Of a stretch of DNA of 27,622 bases, positions 7,909 to 16,635 are shown one piece after another; the first letter of the stretch is position 1, and every line of letters begins with the position of its first letter. The stretch covers positions 1-27,622 of the forward strand of contig LUJM01000085.1 in assembly GCA_001689415.1 (NCBI GenBank), given 5' to 3'. The position numbers and the translations under genes are program-made. The DNA is from Bacteroidales bacterium M2. Its GTDB lineage: Bacteria > Bacteroidota > Bacteroidia > Bacteroidales > Muribaculaceae. The notes below the pieces were generated by a model. That model was not told the origin of the DNA. It did no database searches and was given only the letters and a program-made list of their open reading frames with translations.

Positions 7909-8862
7909 ATGAAACCATACGTTCTTGGCATTGATATAGGAGGTACCAATACAGTATTTGGTATCGTAGATGCTCGTGGAAATGTTATAGCAAGCAACTC
8001 GATTAAGACAGTAAAGCATGCTAAATTCGAGGATTATCTTGATGAATTATATACCGAGGCGAGCCGTCTTATTGAAATGAACGACGCCACCGACAAAGTA
8101 CAAGGTATAGGTATAGGCGCACCTAATGCAAACTACTATACCGGATGTATCGATGATGCTGTGAATCTGCCTTGGCCTTCGCTTCCTCTTGCTAAAATGG
8201 TAAGCGAGAAGTTCGGTATTCCCGTAGCTGTGACAAATGATGCAAATGCCGCCGCCCTCGGCGAAATGACTTATGGCGCAGCTCGTGGTCTGAAAGATTT
8301 TATCATGATTACTCTTGGCACAGGCGTTGGTTCCGGTATCGTAATCAACGGTCAGGTTGTGTATGGTCACGATGGCCTTGCCGGTGAACTTGGACACATG
8401 TGTGTAAAGCGTCATACCGGACGTCAGTGCAATTGCGGTCGTCATGGATGCCTCGAAACATACTGCTCTGCAACAGGCGTGGCTCGTACTGCACGCGAAT
8501 TCCTTGAGATTCGCACCGAGCCTTCTTCTCTTCGCAATCTTGACCCCGACTCCATTACATCAAAAGATGTATATGATGCCGCAATTCAAGGTGATGCCCT
8601 GGCAAAAGAGATTTTCGATTATACCGGTACTATCCTTGGTGAGGCTATGTCGGATATGGCCACATTCTCTTCGCCCGAGGCATTTATACTTTTCGGCGGT
8701 CTTGCCAAGAGCGGAGACCTGCTGATGCGTCCGCTCAAGGAAGCCCTTGACCGCAACATCCTGTCGATGTACAAAGGTAAGGCTAAAGTACTGTTGAGCG
8801 AACTTAAAGAAGCCGACGCTGCTGTACTCGGTGCATCAGCTCTCGGTTGGGAAGCAAAATAA
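7909..8862 (+). CDS. ROK-family glucokinase-like sugar kinase
   Basis: Cytoplasmic ATP-dependent hexose kinase of the ROK family, most likely glucose kinase. At 317 residues it is of normal length. The phosphate-binding DIGGTNTVFG is at 9-18 and the catalytic Asp111 is in NDANAA. GTGVGSG is near 137-143. The ROK zinc site is formed by His163 in GELGH and by Cys174, Cys176 and Cys181 in CNCGRHGCLE. ROK members also include fructokinases, N-acetylmannosamine kinases and repressors; there is no DNA-binding N-terminus here, so it is a kinase. It is transcribed alone, with a TAACTTTG promoter and a strong hairpin terminator 22 bases after the stop. Methylglyoxal synthase lies next downstream, so the local theme is upper glycolysis. 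Confidence 0.9.
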   Translation: MKPYVLGIDIGGTNTVFGIVDARGNVIASNSIKTVKHAKFEDYLDELYTEASRLIEMNDATDKVQGIGIGAPNANYYTGCIDDAVNLPWPSLPLAKMVSEKFGIPVAVTNDANAAALGEMTYGAARGLKDFIMITLGTGVGSGIVINGQVVYGHDGLAGELGHMCVKRHTGRQCNCGRHGCLETYCSATGVARTAREFLEIRTEPSSLRNLDPDSITSKDVYDAAIQGDALAKEIFDYTGTILGEAMSDMATFSSPEAFILFGGLAKSGDLLMRPLKEALDRNILSMYKGKAKVLLSELKEADAAVLGASALGWEAK

Positions 8863-8884
8863 TAATTTTTCCATTACTATTATA

Positions 8885-8924
8885 CAAGGGCCTGCAAATC
8901 ATCTGTTTGCAGGCCCTTGGTTTT
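8885..8924 (+). terminator. intrinsic terminator after ROK kinase gene
   Basis: Perfect 14-base arms CAAGGGCCTGCAAA (8885-8898) and TTTGCAGGCCCTTG (8906-8919) flank a 7-base loop, followed by GTTTT. It ends the kinase transcript and separates it from methylglyoxal synthase. Confidence 0.9.
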
Positions 8925-9051
8925 GCTGCCGGTTTGTCGAAATGAACCGTATAGGATTTCGTTTGTTATTACTATTGGCTGTGGTATGAAAAATTGCTAC
9001 TGCCAATATATAAGGATAAAAGATTAATTAGGTTTATATTCATCAATTATT

Positions 9052-9507
9052 ATGAACAAACGATTGAATATCGCGCTTGTGGCGCACGACCAGCGAAAAG
9101 CCGATATGGTAGACTGGGTAAAATACAATGCTGAATATCTTTCTAAACATCAATTGATCTGCACCGGCACAACTGGCGGACTGATAAAGGACGCATTCCG
9201 CGAAGCCGGTATCGAGGCCGATGTGGAGTGTATGAACTCCGGCCCTGTTGGAGGTGATGCCGAGATTGCAGCAATGGTGGTACGCAAAGAAATCGACCTT
9301 GCCGTATTCCTAATCGACGACCTCAGCCCACAGCCTCACGAGGCTGACATTCAGATGCTTCTGCGTCAGTGCCGCGTTCACAACGTGCCTATCGCATGTA
9401 ACCGCATCAGTGCCGACCTCATGATTTCAAGTCGACTGTGGGATGACCCGTGTTATGAACCTACCGAGCAGAGCTACGTAAAATTCGACCGCTCAGTAAC
9501 TTGCTGA
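9052..9507 (+). CDS. mgsA: methylglyoxal synthase
   Basis: Converts dihydroxyacetone phosphate to methylglyoxal and phosphate, a bypass of lower glycolysis used when sugar phosphates pile up. At 151 residues it has the normal length. Family motifs are LVAHDQRK with Asp13, TGTTGG (38-43), SGPVGGD with the likely catalytic Asp69, and SPQPHEAD with His96 and Asp99 matching the catalytic and phosphate-binding residues of the E. coli enzyme. CNRISADL follows. It differs from many relatives in reading IDDLSPQ where WDPL or RDPL is common. No full promoter match was found; TAGGTTTA at 9029-9036 is the nearest. Its stop codon abuts the stop of the convergent receptor gene with no base between. Confidence 0.93.
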   Translation: MNKRLNIALVAHDQRKADMVDWVKYNAEYLSKHQLICTGTTGGLIKDAFREAGIEADVECMNSGPVGGDAEIAAMVVRKEIDLAVFLIDDLSPQPHEADIQMLLRQCRVHNVPIACNRISADLMISSRLWDDPCYEPTEQSYVKFDRSVTC

Positions 9508-11823
9508 TTAAAGTTCGATCGACAAGCCTACGTTGACACTGCGCGGCATCGAGGGGCCGTATATATATCCGGAATCTCGCAGATGACCTGTGTCGAAATC
9601 TCGCTGGTATGAGTTGAAAATATTGCTTATACCGGCTGACAGATCGAGGTTTACCCTCGAGAAAAGCCTGAAGGTATATGTGAATTTTGCCGAAGCGTCA
9701 AAAAAAGTTTGTGTCGTTACGGCCATATCTACATCGGTGCCCGAGCCTACGAGATGCTGAACCAGCATCGGGCCGGTTGCCGTTCCTGTTAGTGTTGCCT
9801 TAAGAGAGCGGGTAATATCCCAGTTGGCGGTGAAATATCCGTATACGTCGGGAGTCCTGAACATTTTCTTTACAGCCGGCACGTCGGGGTTGTCGCTCCA
9901 TACTTCGGGCTTTTTATATCGGCTGCGTTGGAGTGTTACTCCGCCTTGTATGTCGAAATGACTTGAGAAAAATGCCTTGGCTTCAAGGTTAAGGCCAAAT
10001 ACTGTCGCGCCCGAGCCGTTGTAACGCTCGAGCACGGCATTGCCGTTGGCATCGAGGCCGTCGAGCTGGCGCAGCGCGAATACATCGCGGAGGTCGGTAT
10101 AAAAGCCTTCGACAAGAAAGTTGGTCTGCACATTGCCAAATCGATGATACATGTCGGCCGAAAGGCTGAAACTCTGAGAACTTTCTTGTTTCAGACCGGG
10201 AGCGAGGACTGTGACGACGCGCTCACCGCCTACGATTGCCACATGGAAATCCTCGTCGTATGCCTGTGGCGACCTGAAGCCGGTAGAATACGATGCTCTA
10301 AAGTTGAAATTCTTCGACGGATTGTATCTTACGTTTACACGTGGAGATATTATTGCATTGTTGATGAGAGAGTGCTTGTCGGCACGTGCGCCGATGAGGA
10401 ATCCCCATTGCTCATTTTTCCATTCGTTTTGCAAATAACCGCTGTAGATGTTTACGGTTTGTTTGATGTCGTGACCATAGCCTACGGTCACATCGTGGAG
10501 TCGATTGTATGAATACTCAAGACCTGCTACAAGCTCGGAGGGCATGAAAATGAATTTGTCGATAGGGTGGTTCCATTGCGAGCCGGCGGTGACAACCACA
10601 TCAGTAGTGCGGCCATATGCATCCGGGTCCATTTCAGAGCCGTAATAGCTTTGTCGGCGAGTATTCTGCACCGCTGTGAATATTGACAACTTGTCGCGTC
10701 GATCGCGAAGCCACCAGTCGAACGTGGCCTCGCCGGTATTGATATTGTGGTCTACCTGCTCGGCTATCATTGCAAGGTGAGCAGGTTGGTCGAGCTGGTC
10801 GCCGCCCCTGCGGTATTCGTGGGTATTGTGGTATTCCAATGTCAATTTGGTATCGGCACTTGTCCTGAGGAAGCCTCTTGTTCCGATTGTCTGAGTTTTG
10901 ATTTGGGCTATTTCGGTGTATCCGTCGCCATTGTCATCGTAACCGTCGCGATACCTGCTTTGGCCGTATATGAATAGACCTGCTTTGTTGTTGTCGGTTA
11001 CGACCGACGCATTCATGGTTGTATTATTGTCGAGCGCACCGGTAATGCCGATAGAAGTAAGGGTGTGAGAAACCTTGGCGGAATTCGACATGGGGTCTTT
11101 AGTGATAATATTTATCGTACCACCGACTGCAGATGAGCCGAATAGGGCAGAACCACCACCACGCATTACTTCAACGCGGTCAATCATGTTTGCAGGTATG
11201 TGTTCGAGGCCGTATACGCCGGCAAGGGCTGAAAATACCGGCTTGGAGTTCATCAATATCTGTGAATAGTGACCGTCGAGGCCGTTGATGCGTACCTGGG
11301 TGAAGCCACAGTTCTGGCAATCGTTCTCTACTCGTACGCCGGGCTGGAAGTCAAGACCGTCGGCAAGGGTGCAAGCACCGACATTGAAGAATGTTTTTGC
11401 CGATACAACATTCACAAGCGAAGGGCTTTCGCGTCGGCGTAGTTCGGATTTTGAAGAGGTTACAACAACTTGGTCAAGCATGAAGGCGTCAGGCAGGATA
11501 TTAAAGTTCAATTCCATAGTCTCATGCAAAGAAACTTTGGCCGATTTTCGCTCTGTAGCATATCCCATCATCGAAACCTCGATAATATATTCACCCGGTT
11601 TAAGATCTCGGAAGATGTAATGCCCCGAGGCATCTGTCATCGTAGCCATACCGGTATCGATTATTTTTACGAGACACCCCGGCATGTGGTCTCCGTTTTC
11701 TCCGTCAATTACGTGTCCGCCTATATTTGCGTCTGTTACATTGTTTGCGGCTGCAATCGCTGAAACCGCCATTGTCATTAAAACACTGATAAGCAAATGT
11801 ATTCTTCGCATCATAAATTTCAA
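9508..11823 (-). CDS. TonB-dependent outer-membrane receptor
   Basis: Energy-coupled outer-membrane transporter of 771 residues. It has a signal peptide (about 1-26), a carboxypeptidase-regulatory-like domain (about 33-112, with TDASGHYIFRDLKPGEY), a TonB-box-like LDQVVVTSS (116-124), a plug domain with RVEVMRGGGSALFGSSAVGG, and a long 22-strand-type barrel to the C-terminus. The plug carries a Cys pair, CQNCGFTQVRINGLDG (Cys169 and Cys172). It resembles the ferrienterochelin/colicin/cobalamin branch of receptors rather than SusC, and no SusD partner is present. The ligand cannot be read from sequence; iron, heme or cobalamin are plausible. It is a single-gene unit with its own promoter 19 bases upstream. 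Confidence 0.9.
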   Translation of the reverse strand: MKFMMRRIHLLISVLMTMAVSAIAAANNVTDANIGGHVIDGENGDHMPGCLVKIIDTGMATMTDASGHYIFRDLKPGEYIIEVSMMGYATERKSAKVSLHETMELNFNILPDAFMLDQVVVTSSKSELRRRESPSLVNVVSAKTFFNVGACTLADGLDFQPGVRVENDCQNCGFTQVRINGLDGHYSQILMNSKPVFSALAGVYGLEHIPANMIDRVEVMRGGGSALFGSSAVGGTINIITKDPMSNSAKVSHTLTSIGITGALDNNTTMNASVVTDNNKAGLFIYGQSRYRDGYDDNGDGYTEIAQIKTQTIGTRGFLRTSADTKLTLEYHNTHEYRRGGDQLDQPAHLAMIAEQVDHNINTGEATFDWWLRDRRDKLSIFTAVQNTRRQSYYGSEMDPDAYGRTTDVVVTAGSQWNHPIDKFIFMPSELVAGLEYSYNRLHDVTVGYGHDIKQTVNIYSGYLQNEWKNEQWGFLIGARADKHSLINNAIISPRVNVRYNPSKNFNFRASYSTGFRSPQAYDEDFHVAIVGGERVVTVLAPGLKQESSQSFSLSADMYHRFGNVQTNFLVEGFYTDLRDVFALRQLDGLDANGNAVLERYNGSGATVFGLNLEAKAFFSSHFDIQGGVTLQRSRYKKPEVWSDNPDVPAVKKMFRTPDVYGYFTANWDITRSLKATLTGTATGPMLVQHLVGSGTDVDMAVTTQTFFDASAKFTYTFRLFSRVNLDLSAGISNIFNSYQRDFDTGHLRDSGYIYGPSMPRSVNVGLSIEL

Positions 11824-11841
11824 ATATCGTTTTTATGGATG

Positions 11842-11873
11842 CAAAATTACTATTTTTGCTTAATTTGGACAAT
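11842..11873 (-). promoter_or_regulatory. promoter for TonB-dependent receptor at 9508
   Basis: On the minus strand, ATTG (11870-11873, one mismatch to TTTG) lies 20 bases before TAATTTTG (11842-11849, full match to TAnnTTTG). The predicted leader is about a dozen bases. Confidence 0.65.
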
Positions 11874-11952
11874 ACTCACATTTGAGTATTTAAGCCATGA
11901 GAAATCGACGATACTTTCGAAACACTACTCTTATGGTGTGAAAAACTGTCAC

Positions 11953-11985
11953 AAAAAAATTGCCTGGTGTTGTACCAAGCAATTT
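11953..11985 (-). terminator. intrinsic terminator of the sigma/receptor operon
   Basis: On the minus strand, a 12-base stem AAATTGCTTGGT / ACCAGGCAATTT (one G-T pair) with a 5-base loop runs into a T tract. It lies about 90 bases after the DUF4249 gene stop and about 100 bases before the next receptor's promoter region. Confidence 0.8.
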
Positions 11986-12075
11986 CATAGAGATAACTTC
12001 GCCAATGAATCATCATAGAAAAAATCTGACAGTACTTTCGTAAGCCATTAGCGATTTACATCAATCGTAGGCTAA

Positions 12076-13116
12076 TCACTGTTGGGTGGTCTCTATTTGT
12101 TTATTGTAAGCATCTGAGATTGCTTTTCCCAAGAATTCGCGCAAGTTGATGGTTTGCTTATAAGACGATTGTGCTGCGATTACACCTGCACCTGATGATA
12201 CATTGCTATATCCGGACATTGGATTAACAAACCCGACTTCGCTGAAGTCACCCAAGGGGCCGTCGTCGTATTGCCACAAAAAATTGGCCCAATTATAGTA
12301 GCTTTGGGATATAGACCGTAGTTCTATTTCATAGCCACAATTGAGTAAGTCGGGGTTCCAGTTGTTTGCCACCATCTGGTAATAGCAATTTGTACATTCG
12401 AGGTGGAGGATATAACTCTTGCCTGAAAACTGGCGGTCGGTGAAGTATGAAAAACCGTAGGCATCGCTACCCATCGCAGATTCGAAAACCCCGATGTGCT
12501 CACTGAATATGGGTTCTGTATCGTAATTGATGCCACCGAGAAATAGATTAATATAATCACTGACTAATTCGTCATCGTTATATAAGACTTCATTATCTGA
12601 TTTCGGCCTAAAAGTTTTGTATGAGAGTTCATAGAAGTTGTCGATGCCGGCATGGTCTTCTATTTCTATCTCAATGTCTAAAAAGAAAGTAACATAACAG
12701 TCAAAGTTGTAATTGCTATATTCGGTTTTTGAAACTTGGATGCGTTTTGGATTGAATTTAAGTGATTTAATAGGTACTGCGACCGGCACGGTAACTTCGG
12801 CTTCGGCATGGCCGTATTTTTCACTTTCGGCAACTATACGGATGTGATCACTTTCGGCGGGTATATAATCATCATCCACGATATTGCCGTTGGCATAGAT
12901 TGTGACTATCGCGTCGGACACTGAGTGGTCTTTTCGGGCTGTAGTATCGGTATAAAGCCATGAATGCGATAAATTCACATAGATAGGTTCTCCTGCCTTT
13001 ATTAGAGAATTAAGACATAATACAGGCTTGGATTCGATGTCGGGATTGAAATCCTCGAAACATCCGCTCAGGCAGATTGCACAGAAAATAGCTATGATAT
13101 ATTTTAGAATTGCCAT
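12076..13116 (-). CDS. DUF4249-type lipoprotein
   Basis: Predicted lipoprotein of 346 residues: the signal peptide ends in LSGC with Cys19. The body is beta-rich and fits the DUF4249 family, whose members are regularly encoded next to TonB-dependent receptors in Bacteroidota; the function is unknown. Features supporting this are the N-terminal PVLCLNSLIKAGEPIYVNLS, which is typical of family openings, a mid-chain Ig-like segment (EAEVTVPVAVPIKSL), and a C-terminal GVIAAQSSYKQTINL. Its start overlaps the end of the receptor gene by 13 bases, so the two are translationally coupled. By position it may be the surface or periplasmic accessory of that receptor, comparable in role to SusD, but this is inference. 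Confidence 0.8.
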   Translation of the reverse strand: MAILKYIIAIFCAICLSGCFEDFNPDIESKPVLCLNSLIKAGEPIYVNLSHSWLYTDTTARKDHSVSDAIVTIYANGNIVDDDYIPAESDHIRIVAESEKYGHAEAEVTVPVAVPIKSLKFNPKRIQVSKTEYSNYNFDCYVTFFLDIEIEIEDHAGIDNFYELSYKTFRPKSDNEVLYNDDELVSDYINLFLGGINYDTEPIFSEHIGVFESAMGSDAYGFSYFTDRQFSGKSYILHLECTNCYYQMVANNWNPDLLNCGYEIELRSISQSYYNWANFLWQYDDGPLGDFSEVGFVNPMSGYSNVSSGAGVIAAQSSYKQTINLREFLGKAISDAYNKQIETTQQ

Positions 13117-15554
13117 GTATATGAAATTGACGGTATAATAGGAAATAATTTAACTTTTTGGAATACAGGAGTCGATTTGACGGTACAGCCATACGGATAC
13201 GAAGAGCAGCTGGTTTCGGTTCTTACCCCTCGCTTTATAGCAATGGTATTCATGTGGCAGTAAGCATTGTACAAGCCGAAAGTCCAGAAACCGCGACTGT
13301 TTTTTACCTCGCACGACAGATCAAGCCTGTGGTAAAACGGCAGCTGGTAATTATTGACCTTAGTGCGTAGTGCTACATCAGAACGCGTGTTTTCTTTGTC
13401 AAAAACGGGCGCTTCCCACACCTGCGGCATGAGTGTGAAGCGATTGCCGGAATGACCTACCCACGAAGCGCTCAGGCTAACTTTGTTATTGATCTTCCAC
13501 GTTGCAAGAATATTTATAGTGTGACGGTTGTCGAAGCGGGCAGGGTAGGTGAGTCCGTTGTTTTTCTCTTTGAATGTCCTGTCGGCCCATGCAAGTGAGT
13601 AAGAAATATGTCCGGTCAGGCGTCCGAATACCTTTTCAATTTTGAAGTCGATACCTTTTGCCGAACCTTTGCCCGAGGTCAGGCGGGCATTCCATATTTC
13701 GAGCGGCGGTTTGAGATAATACTCATCGCAGTATTCGATTAGGTTGTGCATTTGTTTGTAATAAGCTTCTACCGATACCGAGAAATGGTTATCGTTTGAT
13801 TGCCAGTACCCGCCTACCGATACTTTGTCGGCAGTCTGTGGCACCTGATTGCCGCTAATCGGCAACCAATGGTCGGTAGGTAGGGCCAGATAGCTCTGTG
13901 TGACCTGGTGCACATATTGTACGGTACGGGTGTAGGCAGCCTTGACTGCAATATTGGCTTTGGGCTTGTAGCTCATTGAAAAGCGCGGCGAAATACCATG
14001 ATGAGTCTTTTTGTCGATGTTGAACAGCGATGCATGAATACCGGCGTTGAGGTGGAATCGTTCGTTTATCTTCCAGTCATCTTCGATATATGCGTTGAAT
14101 TCGTTTGCCCCGTAAGCCCAAGTGGAGTCCTTGACACTAACCTTGTAATCATTATAATTATGCTCTTTGCTTGTATGCCCGGGCAAGAAAGTGTGTCGCA
14201 CATAGTTTAGTCCGAATCGCACTCTCGAATTATCGCCTGCCTGCCAGTCGAAATCGCCACGGAATATCCAGTCGTTGATATTGTTTTTTGTCTTGTTTGA
14301 AGACGCTTGTACCACTTTGTCTGCCGATTTGTCGCTTTCGAAACGGTAGGTCTGTTCCATACTCGAAAAATAGCGTGTATATGCAGCTGTGAATTCCGAT
14401 ACGAGATTCGGCCTGATTCTGTAATTCAAGCCGCCTTGCACTACCATGTTTCCCCAGTTGAAATTATACCGTTCTTTATCAAGGTCATGGATATCATTAT
14501 TATAAAAATTATAAGAATCATAGCCGGTGCGGAGCATGTCGTCGCCGTAGTAGAAGCTTATAAACGCATTGGCTTTGGACGAAAAACGGTGAGAAAGCTT
14601 TGCGTTAAAGTCCATGAAATAGTAGTGAAACCTGATACTCTCGTCTTCGTTTTTAGCGTTTACGAGAGCTAACAGCGGAATCGTGAGAACATCGTACCAA
14701 GAACGTCGCAGGCCTACGAGATATGTAGTGCGCTTACCGATAGGGCCGGAAATATTGAGTGCTCCCGATGTCAAGCCGAGCTTTGCCGTACCATGATGAC
14801 CGTCGGTATTGCCGTTCATTAGCCTTACATCCATAAACGACGATAATCTACCATCGTATTTTGCCGGTACGGAAGTCTTGAAAAAATCGATATACCTTAT
14901 AATTTCAGGATTGAAAGCCGAGAAGAAACCTGCAAAATGGTTTACTTGATATAGAGGTACATTATCAAGCATGAATAGGTTTTCGTCGGCATTGCCACCG
15001 TGCACGTACATACCTGCAAGACCTTCGGTGCCTTCGACAACACCGGGCTGGGCCTGAATAGTTTTGATAACGTCGTTCTCACCTAAAAGCACCGGAGTAT
15101 TCCTCACGTCTTCGATTGTGATTTTTTTAGCGCCGATTTCGGGTGTTTCTACTGCCGGTGATTCGAGGCGCGAGACTACGATAACCTCATCGAGCATACG
15201 AGCATCTTTAGACGGCTCATCGAGCTGGGGAGCATGATATGTATGAGGCAGAGTCTTCAACTTTTTCGCTTTTTTACGACGCAGAATCACATTCTTCCCT
15301 TTGATTTTAAATTCGATATCTGTGCCTTTAAAAGCTTCTTCCAATGCAGTCCTGAGTGGTTTGTTGTGAACGTCGAGGGTTAAACGCACATCCTCGAGCA
15401 ATTCGGATGAGTAGACGAAGTTCTTACCGGTCTGTTCGATTATTGACCTGAATACAGTTGCAGCCGGCTGGTCTATGGCTTTGATACTTACTTTTTGCGC
15501 ATAAACCCCTATCGGTAATAAGAATATGATAATAGCTAAAACAATGCTTTTCAT
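13104..15554 (-). CDS. STN-domain TonB-dependent receptor (signal-transducing type)
   Basis: Outer-membrane receptor of 816 residues. After a signal peptide (1-19) comes a secretin/TonB short N-terminal (STN) domain at about 21-93, the kind that FecA-type receptors use to contact an anti-sigma factor. A linker with the TonB-box-like DEVIVVS (122-128) leads to the plug, which shows LLGENDVIKTIQAQPGV, MYVHGGNADENLFMLDNVPLY and YDGRLSSFMDVR. The barrel ends in SYTWQF with a terminal Phe. Relatives paired with DUF4249 usually have a carboxypeptidase-regulatory domain at the N-terminus; here STN stands in its place. It overlaps the anti-sigma gene by 4 bases and the DUF4249 gene by 13. The ligand is unknown. 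Confidence 0.9.
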   Translation of the reverse strand: MKSIVLAIIIFLLPIGVYAQKVSIKAIDQPAATVFRSIIEQTGKNFVYSSELLEDVRLTLDVHNKPLRTALEEAFKGTDIEFKIKGKNVILRRKKAKKLKTLPHTYHAPQLDEPSKDARMLDEVIVVSRLESPAVETPEIGAKKITIEDVRNTPVLLGENDVIKTIQAQPGVVEGTEGLAGMYVHGGNADENLFMLDNVPLYQVNHFAGFFSAFNPEIIRYIDFFKTSVPAKYDGRLSSFMDVRLMNGNTDGHHGTAKLGLTSGALNISGPIGKRTTYLVGLRRSWYDVLTIPLLALVNAKNEDESIRFHYYFMDFNAKLSHRFSSKANAFISFYYGDDMLRTGYDSYNFYNNDIHDLDKERYNFNWGNMVVQGGLNYRIRPNLVSEFTAAYTRYFSSMEQTYRFESDKSADKVVQASSNKTKNNINDWIFRGDFDWQAGDNSRVRFGLNYVRHTFLPGHTSKEHNYNDYKVSVKDSTWAYGANEFNAYIEDDWKINERFHLNAGIHASLFNIDKKTHHGISPRFSMSYKPKANIAVKAAYTRTVQYVHQVTQSYLALPTDHWLPISGNQVPQTADKVSVGGYWQSNDNHFSVSVEAYYKQMHNLIEYCDEYYLKPPLEIWNARLTSGKGSAKGIDFKIEKVFGRLTGHISYSLAWADRTFKEKNNGLTYPARFDNRHTINILATWKINNKVSLSASWVGHSGNRFTLMPQVWEAPVFDKENTRSDVALRTKVNNYQLPFYHRLDLSCEVKNSRGFWTFGLYNAYCHMNTIAIKRGVRTETSCSSYPYGCTVKSTPVFQKVKLFPIIPSISYTWQF

Positions 15555-15997
15555 TGGTTTTCAATTTCCATTGAAGTTCCGAGGATGACGTTGATTGTAT
15601 CAATGAGGTCGAGAGCGTTGCCTTCGTAATGTAGAGACAACATATAATCATCGGCATTTTCGGGTATATTTATTATCTCCACGCCATAAACTTCGCTAAT
15701 CTTGGCAGTCACAACCGGTAATGGAGTGTTTTCGAAGTCAATTACATGCACGACAGCTTCGGGTGCGACGATTTCGGTCGTCTCCGGGAGGACGCCGGGC
15801 GCGTTGAAATAGGTGTTATGAATCAGAAGTGCAGCAGTAGCGCTCAACGCTACCAATATGGCAGATGCTGCAGCAATACGAATCGGAGTCCAGAAAGAAG
15901 TGCCGGTAGACTTGATGAGCTTTAAAGCCTTGTCGGTCGAAAAACGGCCTTCACGGAAATGCCGAGCGATAAAAGAAATGTCTTCGTTATTTTCCAT
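15551..15997 (-). CDS. short FecR-like anti-sigma factor
   Basis: A 148-residue single-pass membrane protein. Residues 1-38 are a short cytoplasmic part (with HFREGRFSTDKALKLIKS), a transmembrane helix spans about 39-60, and after a linker the C-terminal 85-148 segment (IDFENTPLPVVTAKISEVYG...) fits the DUF4974/STN-like fold found at the end of FecR proteins. The normal FecR proteins of this phylum are over 300 residues and hold a FecR core domain between helix and DUF4974; that core is absent. The role as anti-sigma rests on topology and on its place between the ECF sigma gene and an STN receptor. It starts 9 bases after the barrel gene and overlaps the receptor gene by 4 bases. Confidence 0.75.
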   Translation of the reverse strand: MENNEDISFIARHFREGRFSTDKALKLIKSTGTSFWTPIRIAAASAILVALSATAALLIHNTYFNAPGVLPETTEIVAPEAVVHVIDFENTPLPVVTAKISEVYGVEIINIPENADDYMLSLHYEGNALDLIDTINVILGTSMEIENQ

Positions 15998-16006
15998 AGG
16001 GGTTTG

Positions 16007-16570
16007 TTAGAAATCTATACCGACTCTGAAAGAGAAATAGCCTTTGTTGTATCGCTTCGAACCGATGACTACTGCGGTCAAATAACCTTCGGGAGAAGTC
16101 TCAAGATTAACAATATCGGTTTTTATGTTTTTGAGAGTCGCTCCTATTCCTATATTTATACCGAGTTTGCGTCCCCAGTTGAATCGGTAGCCGATCGAAG
16201 GAGAGAAATAAGCGCCACCGCCATCGCTGAGGCTATATCCTAATCGAGCCTCGGCAAAGGGTGTGAATCGACCGAACTGCAGGTCGGCACGTCCCTGGGC
16301 GTATGCGGCAACGATGTAATTGTCGTATTTGCGGTTGTTTTCTACCGATAGTCCTACTCCGGCGAACCAGATAGGTGTAATCTGGTAGCCATGAGTGGTT
16401 GATACACCGCTGTAGTATACGATTTCATTCTTGTTGATGTCGATGAAAGAGGGTTCGGAGCGGAGTGAATTGTTCCATTCTAAAAAGCCTCGATAACCGG
16501 TCTGAGGTTGACGTGCGGATAGAGGTAAAAGGGCGATAAGCGCCAATGTGATGAGTAAAATTCTTTTCAT
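16007..16570 (-). CDS. small outer-membrane beta-barrel protein
   Basis: A 187-residue protein with a clear signal peptide (1-19, ending near SARQ). Its body consists of alternating short amphipathic strands, such as FAGVGLSVE, YIVAAYAQGRADLQF, FTPFAEARLGYSL and KLGINIGIGATL. The end is SFRVGIDF with a terminal Phe, the usual outer-membrane insertion signal. Eight strands would fit the length. No enzymatic motif is seen. It sits between the sigma gene (65 bases upstream) and the anti-sigma gene (9 bases downstream), an unusual place for a porin-like protein, so a sensor or stress-reporter role is possible but unproven. Confidence 0.7.
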   Translation of the reverse strand: MKRILLITLALIALLPLSARQPQTGYRGFLEWNNSLRSEPSFIDINKNEIVYYSGVSTTHGYQITPIWFAGVGLSVENNRKYDNYIVAAYAQGRADLQFGRFTPFAEARLGYSLSDGGGAYFSPSIGYRFNWGRKLGINIGIGATLKNIKTDIVNLETSPEGYLTAVVIGSKRYNKGYFSFRVGIDF

Positions 16571-16635
16571 TTCTGATTGGTTTTACTCTTATGACGCGGA
16601 TGTGGGAAAATAGTCCTATGCTGAAGCGAAAAATT

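Noticed and set aside
11797..12018. 73-codon plus-strand frame between the receptor and the DUF4249 gene
   Set aside because: It runs over the receptor promoter and the terminator hairpin and has no protein features.
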